A stretch of DNA of 32,639 nucleotides, taken from positions 667,524 through 700,162 of the forward strand of contig BFEA01000410.1 in the NCBI GenBank assembly GCA_003427395.1. Reading direction: 5' to 3'. The notes below the pieces were generated by a model. It did no database searches. It was not told where the DNA came from and saw nothing but the letters and a program-made list of their open reading frames with translations. Every line of letters starts with the position of its first letter. The stretch's first letter is position 1. Source of the DNA: Chara braunii. Lineage: Eukaryota > Streptophyta > Charophyceae > Charales > Characeae. Shown piece after piece: positions 8,504 through 17,910 of the stretch. The translations under genes and the position numbers were made by a program.

Positions 8504-10959
8504 CTAAGCCCAGATCCTCCCAAGGCCTGCCTTGTGGCAGACCAGGGTGCCATTCACTCCTTCTAGGTGACCGATTGAAACTGGAGCGATTTTGTGGGGG
8601 ACCTTGACCCCTACCTCCGCTTGGCGGCCTCCTCTGCCACCAACCCCCTGATTGCTCTGTTCTCGACCACTGGAAACCTGACCTCCTTGGCCCCGGCCTC
8701 CTCCTCTACCTTGCGGCCTCCCTCCAACTGCGACAGCAGCGTAAGTCCTCCCCTGACTATCGCCACTGTCATCTTCCTCCAGGCCCCACGCTATTTGTGT
8801 ATAAGGGACCTGTTCCACACCACCTTCATCTAAAGTCAGGATAAAGTGATCCTTGGCCTTGACTTGGCCAGAGGTGGTACGACCTTTCCACTTTTTGCCC
8901 ATGTCAAGTTCCTTATGCCAGAAAGTGGAAATTGGCATGGACCGTGCTTCAAATGCTACCACCTCCCTACTCAAAGTATCGTAGGTCAGCGTAGACTCTT
9001 GACTCTTCTTAAAGAAGTGCCCGCGCAAGGGCTCGGGCATGGCATGATAGAATAGATTGACCAAATGAGTCCCAATGACCCCATGGTCAGGAACGGCGAT
9101 CAGTTCATCCATAACGCCCTCGAGTGTCCTAGCACTCCTCCATTGGCGGGAATGGATGGTCTGCAGTTTGTCTGAAGCTCTAACACTTCACGTGACATCT
9201 GCAAACCTCTCGCGCAGTAACTTAAAGAAGTCACCCAGGGGGGTAATTTGGGAATACGCGACCATATCATTTTCGCACTTAGCAGCACAGCAGAGCGATC
9301 TAGCGAAGCTAGCTGCTTCATCTTCAAGGGCATGGAAAACTATGAGGACATGTTCCTCAAGAGCTATCTTCTGGAGGTGTACATAGGAGTTTACATTTGA
9401 CTCCCAGTTATCAAAGTTTTCCTCCTCCTTCCCGCTGTAGGAATCAGGGAACTTCACCTTCACAGGTTCTCTACGGGGACGAACTTCCTCCTCCCTTGGA
9501 GCAGCAAGTTTCGCGCCTTCTATAACCCTTGTACAAAATCGCTCCGTATTCTCTAATCTCGTCTTCACCTCCGTGCCCACGTGCATCATCATTTCGCGTG
9601 CGAACTCTCTAAACCCCAATCGTATGGATCGTAAGGCTACCTCCTGGCCCCTTGAAAACTGATACTATTCTTCGTGGGCCCTTCCTATAAGTTCTATGTT
9701 TCTCGTCATTACTCCCATCTTCCCCTGCCACTCCGGTTGTGCCTCCATCAGCGCCTTTTGCTCCTTCACCACTTCCAACGCCTTTATTGCCTTACTCGCC
9801 TGCTCCATCCTCTTCTTCTTTTCCCTGATCAGACACAACTTCCATTCTAACTTCTTTTCCCGTTACGGACTCAGCCAGGGCTCGATCCCTGGTTCGCGGG
9901 GTACCACCCGCCAGGCTGCTATTCTTTTTTTTTTTTTTTTTTAGTTTCTGATCTCTGGTTCTTGATTGTTGGCGCCCGTTCTCAAATCCCGCCTCTGCCA
10001 CTTTTGGATTTCGTACTTGGCGCCATCCGGCATTCTGGCGCCCAGGCTCAAACCTTCGATTTCAGTTCAGCCCCGAGGCAAATTGCACTTTTGCCCTCGG
10101 ACTCAACTTGAGTCGGGTACTTAAGACCAGACTCAAGCTGAGTTTGGGGATGCAGTTTTCGGCCTCAGTACTTGTGCTTCAGTGTGCCTTGCTGCGACAT
10201 TGTGTACAGAACCAAGATTGCGACTTTTCGACTTTGCCACTTTGCCACTTTGTGTCCGTGTCCGTCGAGTCGTGTCGAGTCCGTGTCAAGTTGAGTGAGT
10301 GTGTGTGTGTGTGCTCTCACTCCCTCCCTCTCTCTTCCCCGACCTGGCTGCTCTGCCTCAACCCCGTCACATTTCCTCTTCTATCGTCTGACGCTTGAGC
10401 GGATCTTCTTCGGCTTCCAACTCCCTTATAATCGCCTCTTGTTCTTCCCTGGGACATACAACATCGCCTTCTCCTCTTCTCCCAAGGATAGATTGGCGAC
10501 CCACTCAGACACCTTTTCCAACCACGGGTCCCCCTCCTTCTTCGTCCCACTGGATTCCCCTCTGTCCCTGAAACTCTTTCTGAACAGGGGAACTTCCTCT
10601 TCTGCCTTTTTCTCTTCTTCTTCTTCTTCTGCCTCTACTGCTTTCAACCTTTCTTCCTCCTCCTTCAACATTTCGAGCTCTTCTTCCAACTTCTTTTTCT
10701 TCGCGGCTTGCTCCTCCAACAAGGCCAACTTCTTGACCTGCTTCGCCACTTCTCTCTTCTCTTTCCTGGCCTTCTGCTTGGCCAGAATCCTGGCGGCCTC
10801 TTCCTCCTGGTCCTTCGTGTAGGGAGTAGTACTAGCACCACCCCTCGTGTCAACTCTACACGTGAAGGCATTCCAAAAGCCTAATGGAAAGAGGAGACGC
10901 CAGAGGGTCCCCCACAAGGAGAACCCCACGAGCAAGCCGTACATATGGTAGTCATCCAT
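8504..10959 (-). pseudogene. gag, interrupted by a 510-bp insertion and nonsense codons
   Basis: The frame starts at the ATG of 10957-10959 with a hydrophobic N-terminus (LLVGFSLWGTLWRLLFPLGF), followed by a long Lys/Glu-rich coiled coil (about residues 50-130). A one-base shift near 10436 moves the coil into the next frame up to the insertion at 9862-10371. Downstream the coil resumes (KKLEWKLCLIREKK), then VKFPDSYSGKEEENFDNW and ALEDEAASFARSL mark the gag/capsid core, then a Gly/Arg-rich region (GRGGGRGQGG). In-frame stops are at 9665-9667 (TAG) and 9188-9190 (TGA); the frame resumes after both. It would bind and package element RNA. Confidence 0.85.
9862..10371 (-). mobile_element. 510-bp solo-LTR-like insertion inside gag
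   Basis: It is flanked by the 5-bp repeat TTTCC (9857-9861 and 10372-10376; GGAAA on the minus strand). On the minus strand it begins TGTGACGGGG and ends CCGTAACG, so its ends are imperfectly inverted (TGTGACGG / CCGTAACG). That resembles LTR termini with the final CA changed to CG. Removing it with one copy of the target repeat joins the two gag coiled-coil halves in frame. It contains an 18-base T run (about 9926-9943), GGCGCC-containing motifs, CA/GT-rich sequence (about 10300) and the palindromic motif CCAGGGCTCGATCCCTGG (9876-9893). No coding sequence is present. Confidence 0.7.
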
Positions 10960-11534
10960 GGTGTTGGTGCGACAATGATTGTCCCACTCCTCACCACTTA
11001 GACCTACCCACTGACTGTCTAACTGACTCTCTAAGGACGACAGGATCAGGGTAGGACCCTGTCAACTATGGTCTCTAGCCTAGACCTATTACTAAGCTGT
11101 CACCACACGACTTAATGCTGATCAGGAGGCATTTAAGGAGATCCTCTGTAACTCCTCAGGAATTATTTAACATCGCAGACAGAACGACGCGATCAGCAAG
11201 TCCTCTCAAGACTTAGACAGCTTGTTGTGCAGCCCACAACTCGGATTTTGGGCCTACCATGCAACGCTTAGCAGCCCGCCGGCCTGCACCGGTCCTTGGG
11301 AGGGCTGTCCCCCGGGTCAGTCAGTCGTCAGACACGGCCTTTAGCCCTACTCAGCCTATGTGGGTTTGGTCAACAAAGCTCTACGACCTCATACACAGAG
11401 TTCCTATCACCTGGACAAAAGAGACTCAATGCAGAAAGAAGAGACAGACAGACTCAGCAAGTACCATGGGTGAGTGCACATCCATAGGGCGAGGGGATAG
11501 GCTGAAGGCTTGGCGAGAATATACCGACTCGAGC

Positions 11535-11765
11535 TTGGTCAATTTCGTGGTCAACAGCTCGGGTCAACACCTTGGTCAACGCTTGGTCAACGCTTGGTCA
11601 ATGCCGGTCAATCCCTTAGTCAACACCTCGGTCAACCCCTGATCAAACCCCGGTCAAACCCCGGTCAAACCCCGGTCAACTCCAGGTCAACTCCCGGTCG
11701 ACACCTTGGTCAACCGTGGTCAACTCCTCGGTCAACTCCCCGGTCAACACCTTGGTCAACGACCA
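11535..11765 (-). repeat. GTTGACC/TTGACC minisatellite in the element leader
   Basis: On the plus strand GGTCAA occurs 17 times in about 230 bases, with three one-base variants, at irregular spacing of mostly 10-20 bases (units such as CACCTTGGTCAAC and CCCCGGTCAAA). In the sense direction of the element this is TTGACC. That contains TTGAC, the core bound by WRKY transcription factors (W-box). Confidence 0.85.
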
Positions 11766-12040
11766 ACTCGGCTATGGCTGCCGACCCCTTGTCTCCCTTC
11801 AACCTTCACTTCGCCTTCTCCCACCTTCCTTCTTTCTCCCTTTCTTCTCCTCCACCCCGGCTACATCTTTCTTTTCCCTTCTTCATCTCTCCCTTCTCCT
11901 TCCTCGGCTATGATTTCTTTCTCCTTCATCTCTTGCTTCTCCTCTACTTGACCTTCTTTCTCCCTTATAACCCTGTGTCCGAGCTTCGGCGGTTATGGCC
12001 ACCACCTCCTGTCTTGGACTGCACAACCAATCTTGTATCG

Positions 12041-12043
<3 letters not shown>

Positions 12044-12084
<41 letters not shown>

Positions 12085-12270
12085 NNNNNNNNNNNNNNNN
12101 NNNNNNNNNNNNNNNNNNNNNNNNNNNNNNNNNNNNNNNNNNNNNNNNNNNNNNNNNNNNNNNNNNNNNNNNNNNNNNNNNNNNNNNNNNNNNNNNNNNN
12201 NNNNNNNNNNNNNNNNNNNNNNNNNNNNNNNNNNNNNNNNNNNNNNNNNNNNNNNNNNNNNNNNNNNNNN

Positions 12271-12312
<42 letters not shown>
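12044..12312. repeat. CT/GA microsatellite with a 186-base assembly gap
   Basis: (CT)n runs from 12044 to 12084 and from 12271 to 12312 on either side of 186 N bases (12085-12270). The true length is unknown because the assembly breaks in the repeat. ORFs crossing it are artefacts. Confidence 0.95.
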
Positions 12313-12316
<4 letters not shown>

Positions 12317-12434
12317 TGTCTTCTTTGCAGGTACGCAGCACCTTTTCTTCAACAGCGCAGCTATGGCGGACCTTCCTCCTCCGATGGCGCGGCTACAGCT
12401 ATGGCGCCCAGACAACGATGGCCCATGGGATAAT

Positions 12435-12454
12435 GGGAACCAGCTCCGATACCA
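12435..12454 (-). other. Primer binding site, initiator Met-tRNA type
   Basis: The minus strand reads TGGTATCGGAGCTGGTTCCC, one base after the inner end of the 5' LTR. It closely matches the complement of the 3' end of initiator tRNA-Met, the usual minus-strand primer of many plant LTR elements (consensus begins TGGTATCAGAGC). It fixes the 5' side of the element and supports the minus orientation. Confidence 0.8.
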
Positions 12455-12887
12455 ATGCAATCAAACTCGCTTTCTTCTTCAGTTCGCAGCAATTCACACT
12501 GGCGCCAAGCGCCCACTCAAAGCTCAGAGATATGGAACCCGAGAACACCGTTCAGATGCAAACTCACTTCAACAGGCTATGGCGCATCAGCGCCTGTACA
12601 TCCCAACTCTCGACACTGTGTCCAACACCACTGTTCGCAGACACTCAACTCTGGATCACCCTGAATACCCCACACGCGCTCACTGCATCACACACACATA
12701 CACACACACTAACACCTAACGCTAGCTACGGCGGCTATGGCCGCCGGCTACCACTAACTATGGTGCACTAACTTCTTCAAGCCCACTTCGACCTCGGCCC
12801 TCTGCAGACCACCTCGCACAAGACGCTCGGGCAGCGCTTCCGCATGGCTCACGCACGAATGAATGAATGGCTGGACGCTGCCTCTTG

Positions 12888-12894
12888 ATTTATA
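12888..12894 (-). promoter_or_regulatory. TATA box of the 5' LTR
   Basis: TATAAAT on the minus strand, same context as in the 3' LTR. The insertion at 12903 lies nine bases upstream in the element's sense, so the core promoter is cut off from the U3 sequence that normally precedes it. Confidence 0.5.
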
Positions 12895-12902
12895 CTTCTG
12901 TA

Positions 12903-14298
12903 TTATGAACTTGGTTGTTTGACGATTTTCACCGCCATTCACGCACAGACAATCTCATACACGCCCATACATGCATAAGACGAAGGGGAGAGGAGACAGA
13001 GTCCAAACTGCACACAGATCAAAGTAGGCAGCGAAATACAACCATGCACAGATGGGGAGAGACACACAGTATTTCTCACTCTCTGACAATACTCCCAACA
13101 ACCAATCACAAGAAGACACCTGCGAGGATAACAATAGGATTTACACTGATGATGAGCCCACTCGAACCAATTATCGTTACAGAGTTTGTTTCAGTATCTC
13201 GCCACCCTCAGAAGTCCACACTCCACTCTCTACCCTACACCCAGTTAGTAGCGGAATACTGAGATGGCCTCCCAGAGGCCAGCGCCAACCGCCCAGATGA
13301 GGAACAGGAGCTGCCATGGAGTCTTCAGTGACGCTGAACAACTCTGACGAAGAAGCTGGCAGCTATGGCTGCCACACCACTGATGAAGCCTGAAACTCCC
13401 AAAAGAGAGAGGGGCGACAGTGGTCCACCCACAAACACTCAGTGAAGAGCCTCTCAATAGCCCAGCCAATCGCAGATACCCTCAGAAGTCCACACTCCAC
13501 TCTCTACCCTACGCCCAGTTAGTAGCGGAATACTGAGATGGCCTCCCAGAGGCCAGCGCCAACCGCCCAGATGAGGAACAGGAGCTGCCATGGAGTCTTC
13601 AGTGACACTGAACAACTCTGACGAAGAAGCTGGCAGCTATGGCTGCCACACCACTGATGAAGCCTGAAACTCCCAAAAGAGGGGCGACAGTGGTCCACCC
13701 ACAAACACTCAGTGAAGAGCCTCTCAATAGCCCAGCCAATCGCAGATACCCTCAGGGGTAGATGCTCAGAGGGTGCCCCAGCTATGGCAAGCTCCAGTAG
13801 GCTGGGTATGGCTGCCGTCCACGACGAGGGTCTCAGGGTACCGCCTGTAGACAATCGCCTCCACCAAACTCGCTTGGCTCCGAACGCTGCGTCCCAAAAA
13901 TGAAAAGCCAAAAGTCCCTAAACTACAGGCTCAGTCCTATTCATAGACTAGCCTACTCTAGACGTAGACCTACTGGACCGGTACCGCATCTATTTGGCCT
14001 GCTCGGCCTGGGCCTTACCCGGCTATACGACATCTAGACCGTCCCTACAGCCCAAGGCCCAGATGGGCCTGCTGTCCTAGTGATACCCGGGCCTGCTAAG
14101 GGCAGTAACGGCTAAGGGGAACTCGGGCCTGCAATTCTCCTGGATATTGCAGATATGTTCCTCACGAATTTCCCTCAGGAGTCAGGACTGAACTGGCGGT
14201 TAGTCCCTGACACAAACAAAATTACGAATCTGACCCTAAGACGCGACTATACAATCTTGCAGTCAGATCTCGGCAGCAGAAATCAGCAAGTCATTGCA
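12903..14298. mobile_element. 1,396-bp insertion in the 5' LTR
   Basis: It is absent from the 3' LTR and flanked by the 6-bp repeat TCTGTA (12897-12902 and 14299-14304). The insert begins TTATGAACTTGG and ends AGTCATTGCA. I see no RT, transposase or long ORF, so it is a non-autonomous element or solo LTR of unknown family; the TT...CA ends would fit an LTR whose first bases have changed. It carries a near-perfect tandem duplication (13205-13748) and a CpG-rich tail with GGCCTGCTCGGCCTGGGCC-like sequence (about 13985-14130). Confidence 0.75.
13205..13748. repeat. Two-copy tandem repeat, 274 and 270 bp
   Basis: CCCTCAGAAGTCCACACTCC starts copies at 13205 and 13479. The copies differ by a 4-bp indel (in the GAGAGAGG run) and about two substitutions. 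The start of a third copy is seen at 13749 (CCCTCAG) before the sequence diverges. The duplication is much younger than the LTR divergence suggests for the host element. Confidence 0.9.
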
Positions 14299-14779
14299 TC
14301 TGTAAGTCTCTGGTCTGCCCTTTTCCACCAGGCCCATGGTGCACACAGTCCCTCATGGTACTTGCTGACTGTACAAAGTGAGACTGGGACTGGGTACCAC
14401 TGACTAAGCGAAGTTGGACTCGCCACTTGCCCAGTTGCCTCTGGGCTGCTGTGTATAACGTGAGAAGAAACTTGAAAGGCCACTTCCGGACCTTCCGGAA
14501 GTTTGCGGACTTGGCCTTTCAGGACTGTAGCAGCTACGACCTTGACCTTTCAGAACTACAATAACTATGACCCCTATGCAGTTATGACCCCCTACTTCGA
14601 CAGGTCTAAGGTTCAAGACTCGGCAACTACTCAGACCTACGACATACTAACACGCAGGTCACGGGTTCTAGACACAGGGTCGACTTGATACTGTACAAAG
14701 GGAAAGAAAAGTAAGGTAAGGTCTGGGGATCGAGCCCTGGGATCCGCATCTGTGACTGCAAAAGGTGAAAACCGTTTCG

Positions 14780-14948
14780 GGTCCATTGAAAGCAGCAACC
14801 CGAGGCCCAGAGTCGACAAATATCAGGTCTGATCGGTGGAAGTGTATAGAGGGGAGTTCAGAAGTATGTCAGTCTAGGGGTCTGTGTCAGTCCAGAAGAG
14901 GCCTTACTGAAGGTCTGATTTAGGTTAATTTATCTGAGAGAACTCGTA
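14780..14948. repeat. 169-bp direct repeat, right copy
   Basis: Same-orientation match to 3607-3775, with three differences seen: A/G early, T/G near the middle, T/C shortly after. It begins directly after the outer end of the 5' LTR. The sequences beyond it (CCCAGCGAAGCC) and before the left copy (CTAGCTAGGGAC) are unrelated. Confidence 0.85.
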
Positions 14949-14950
14949 CC

Positions 14951-15230
14951 CAGCGAAGCCTGGCCTTCAGGCCCAGACCCCGCAGAGAAGTTGAAGAGTC
15001 TGATATTTTCTCAGCCAGAATCTAAGTCATTCAAAAGCTGGTCAAGGGTTTGGCGTACATTAAATTTCATGTGCATGTGAGAACACATACGCCAAAGAAC
15101 ACCAGGCCTTCAGGCCCAGACCTGAGAGAGAAGTTAAAAGAGTCAGATATTCTCCCAGGCAGAAAGAGTCAGATATTCTCCCAGGCAGAATCTGAACCAT
15201 CCAAAAGTTTGCACACATTTAATTCCAGGT
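14951..15230. repeat. Diverged tandem repeat, about 150-bp period
   Basis: The block from CTGGCCTTCAGGCCCAGACC (about 14959) through AGTCTGATATTTTCTCAGCCAGAATCT-like sequence to CAAAAG recurs at about 15104-15215 with point changes. The second block carries an extra short internal duplication of AGAGTCAGATATTCTCCCAGGC. No coding sequence is recognised. Confidence 0.7.
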
Positions 15231-16298
15231 GCATCCATGTCCATCCACTCCCCAGCTGGCCTTACTCTGCATTTGCCAGCATGAAACCCAGCTGCAAAGA
15301 AAATGAGCAATGTGAACCACAGAAATCAAGTTGCATCATCCCATAGAAAGGCAGATAGTCACATGCTCGAACCGAAATCAGAATGCACCAAGATATACAC
15401 CAAATAAGAGGAAGGCAATGAAATTAATTAACAATTTAAACCGTCTTCTTGCCTCCACCATCAATGTTTCCAATGTCACTCTCCTATGTGGCGCTCGGCG
15501 CCCAGACTACGATCAGACAGCACCTAGACTAGCTAGCCTCTAATGACGTCAACAGGTCTTCATGAAGTGCAGCTGCCAGATGACGAATGAAGACTTCGGC
15601 TGGGCCAACCGGCTCATCATCACAGGTGCGTGCTTTTTCCTCCATCGCCCATCACCCCTCTCACACCACAGAGCCCTCTCTCAAACACCACCGCATGAAC
15701 CCCTCTCTCGGGATACACAGACAGCGGCCAGGCTATGGCCGCCGCTGAGCCAAGCTGCACCCAGGCAGCTCTCTCCATGCACCCCGCCATCACTTTCTCC
15801 CACACCCGACCTGCTTCCAGTGCATGTGTGAATGAGCGCACCCTCCAGCAGCACTGTCACCAGCCAGCCAGGGACATGAATGAAGGAGTGTCTGGCTGCA
15901 CTTCTTTTGTGCAGATGCTGGCTGGGCAAGGGACCTTCTGGACTGCTCGGCCTCTGTCCCGGTAGCTGCATTCGGGGCCCTTCCAGAATGTGCCTTGGGA
16001 TCAACTGGAAGTGCCCTGGGCCTCAGAATCTTTTTGGGCCCCATCGTCTACAACCGATCGGGACTATTGGTCAGTTGCAGATGCTGCATGCAGCAATCAA
16101 CCCACACGGAACAACTGCCCCACATTGGCCTCTTTTTCGAGGGCCCGTCGAATTTCCAGGGCCTGCCTTCACTTAGGGCGGGGGCAGACAGTTACAACGG
16201 GGTGCAGGCCCCAATTTCAAGCCAGGGACCTTATGCCTTTCACAGCTGGACTCCAGGATGCGTCTCATCCACCCAAGCAGCGCAGGTTGGGGGCTTTC
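15231..16298. other. Unassigned DNA
   Basis: Open frames of 70-150 codons occur on both strands around 15620-16300, but they overlap one another, share no domain and have no repeated codon pattern. The 15735-16044 region is relatively GC-rich and could hide a short exon, which I cannot identify. No RNA gene or transposon domain is seen. Confidence 0.4.
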
Positions 16299-16562
16299 AA
16301 GATCTATCTCCAGGACTAACATGGTTGACTCGTTTTCTCTCTTGTATGAGCAGTGAAGCATTAGCACTGCATCTCCCAAATGTTGTCAAGGCAAGTGAGC
16401 GTCAGGATCTCCAGAAGCCAGAGTTAGTCCCCAAGATCTATCTCCAGGACTAACATGGTTGACTCATTCACTCTCTTGCATGAGCAGTGAAGCATTAGCA
16501 CTGCATCTCCCAAATGCTGTCAAGGCAAGTGAGTGTGAGGATCCCCAGAAGCCAGAGTTAGT
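16299..16562. repeat. Two-copy tandem repeat, 134-bp period
   Basis: AAGATCTATCTCCAGGACTAA starts copies at about 16299 and 16433. Both run to CAGAAGCCAGAGTTAGT, with about six to eight substitutions. Non-coding. Confidence 0.88.
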
Positions 16563-17586
16563 AGAGTAGGAGGAAGTAGAAGCCATGCACCATATATGGT
16601 AATTTATTGGATTAGTATGTCGAAGAGAGAGAGAGCTGCTCCATCAGAGCGACTTGGCGTGGGGAGTAGCTTACCTGGAGATTGGAAGGAGCCAGCAAGC
16701 TGCTGAAGTCAAGTTGATACTTGATTGAACTGCCACTGGCCTGTTGAAGGCTCGTATTGTTGGTGGCCTTGTACTATGTCATCCTGTGAGAGCTTCCTCT
16801 TGAGAAAGAGGGGCAGCAATGCTACTAGGAGAGGGGAATATTTTTTATTTTATTTTTTTCCCTTCAAATTTCATCTCATTCATTTATTGTAATTAGATGA
16901 TATTTTATTATTTCCTTTTGTTGATGATGAGAAGACAAGGAAATTTTAGTGTGATGATGATTGGGAGTTTGCTTTGACTTTCACTGGGCATCTCGGCCTT
17001 TGGACTGTGCTCCAAGTGTATTTTCAGTTTCTGTTTTGTCAGTCTTTGAGATCCTAACCCTTATGGAGCATTGGCCGCGGGCGATGGTGAATGGCAGGCT
17101 GCGCACCAATTTGCAACGGGCGATAGTGATGACCGGCTGCGCAACAACTTGCAACTCAACTGCGGCAGTTGCCCGTCCGATTTGGCACATCTGTGGTCCA
17201 GATGGGGGTCCATCCCTAACTAACTGTTCACTCCGCACTGAGAAACGTACGCGCAGCATTTCCTGGAGGGAGCATCGTAGATTGAGAGGAATATCTTCTG
17301 CCGCTCACCGCCCGATAGGAAACCGTTTATGACAAACCTCTTTTCTCTCGTTCGTTCCCAAGTCGGCCGATTGCTGTCATTTTGTTTTGTTTTTTTTCTG
17401 TTTCTGCAATTGTTGTTTTGTTTTGTTTTGTTTTCCGTTTTCTGCTATCGTCATTTAGCCATTGGGCCTTGCTCCAAATTCTCCAAATGTGCAAAATGAG
17501 AATGAATATTTGGCTAGAACATGGAAGAATACACAGCCATATTTTTTGTCTCTTGTGCAAGTAGTGGAGCGAGGCCCATTCTTTGG
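16563..17586. other. Unassigned DNA
   Basis: This stretch has an AT-rich tract with T runs (16838-16930) and a palindrome ACCATATATGGT (16589-16600) matching the CArG form. It also has a short imperfect duplication GGGCGAT..GTGA..GGC (about 17079 and 17118) and TTTTG-rich sequence (17380-17435). The 17475-17580 part resembles 26460-26580 and belongs to a dispersed repeat. No gene is supported. Confidence 0.4.
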
Positions 17587-17790
17587 ACCTCGCTGCACCA
17601 CTCGCCAAACACCAACGTTTTTAATGTGTTGAGCAGGGTTGCATAGCTGCAGACCGCGACTGTTTTGCTGCCGACCAGTAGGGCCGACCGGTCAGCAATC
17701 TGCCGACCAGTCAGAACCTCGCTGCACCACTCTCCAAACACCAACATTTTTAATGTGTCGAGCAGGGTTGCATAGCTGCCGACCGCCGAC
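17587..17790. repeat. Two-copy repeat, 129-bp period, with ACCGGTC-rich spacer
   Basis: ACCTCGCTGCACCACTC..CCAAACACCAAC..TTTTTAATGTGT..GAGCAGGGTTGCATAGCTGC occurs at 17587 and 17716. The spacer is rich in CCGACC and its complement (GCCGACCGGTCAGC). A G-rich tract (17800-17910) follows. Confidence 0.8.
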
Positions 17791-17910
17791 CGTTTTGGGA
17801 GGGTATGAGGATGTTGGGGCGCGGTTTGGAGGTTTTGAGGGGGTGTATGGGGGGGTATGAGGGTGTCTTTTGAGGGGGTGTATGGGGGTATAGGGGGCGG
17901 GCATGGGGGT

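Larger units (their letters stand above)
10960..12434 (-). other. Long 5' leader of the gypsy element
   Basis: About 1.5 kb lies between the primer binding site and the gag start. It has no credible ORF. It holds a GTTGACC minisatellite (11535-11765), a pyrimidine-rich stretch (11790-11970) and a CT microsatellite with an assembly gap. Open frames on either strand here come from low complexity. Confidence 0.6.
3777..14779 (-). mobile_element. Ty3/gypsy chromovirus-type LTR retrotransposon, full-length but decayed
   Basis: Read on the minus strand, the element has a 5' LTR (14779-12456), a primer binding site, a long leader, gag, protease, RT, RNase H, integrase with a chromodomain-like C-terminus, a polypurine tract and a 3' LTR (4740-3777). 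The PR-RT-RH-IN order and the integrase GPY/F plus chromodomain-like tail are those of Ty3/gypsy chromoviruses. Each coding part carries stop codons or frameshifts, so it cannot encode working proteins. It contains two secondary insertions: 510 bp in gag and 1,396 bp in the 5' LTR. By eye the two LTRs differ at roughly 5% of aligned sites plus indels, which implies an old insertion. Confidence 0.9.
12456..14779 (-). repeat. 5' LTR of the gypsy element, split by an insertion
   Basis: Two blocks, 12456-12902 and 14299-14779, match the 3' LTR in order. They are separated by a 1,396-bp insertion. Without the insertion and one target copy the LTR is about 922 bp, against 964 bp for the 3' LTR. The outer terminal base is G where the 3' LTR has A, so the TG...CA terminus is mutated here. 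Confidence 0.85.

Noticed and set aside
9876-9943. tRNA-derived SINE head (B-box-like sequence followed by a T run)
   Set aside because: No A-box or tRNA-like fold is found, and the stretch lies inside a 510-bp unit with LTR-like ends and a 5-bp target duplication, which explains it better.
11883-12771. Long ORFs on both strands crossing the CT tract and N gap
   Set aside because: Their length comes from the two-base repeat (Ser-Leu or Arg-Glu runs) and from N bases being read as codons; no domain is present.
13519-13911. 130-codon minus-strand ORF with repeated CGSHSCQLLRQSC peptide
   Set aside because: It is the translation of the 270-bp tandem duplication in the nested insertion and resembles no known domain.
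16589-16600. CArG box (CCATATATGG)
   Set aside because: A single short match without a nearby gene; chance occurrence is likely.
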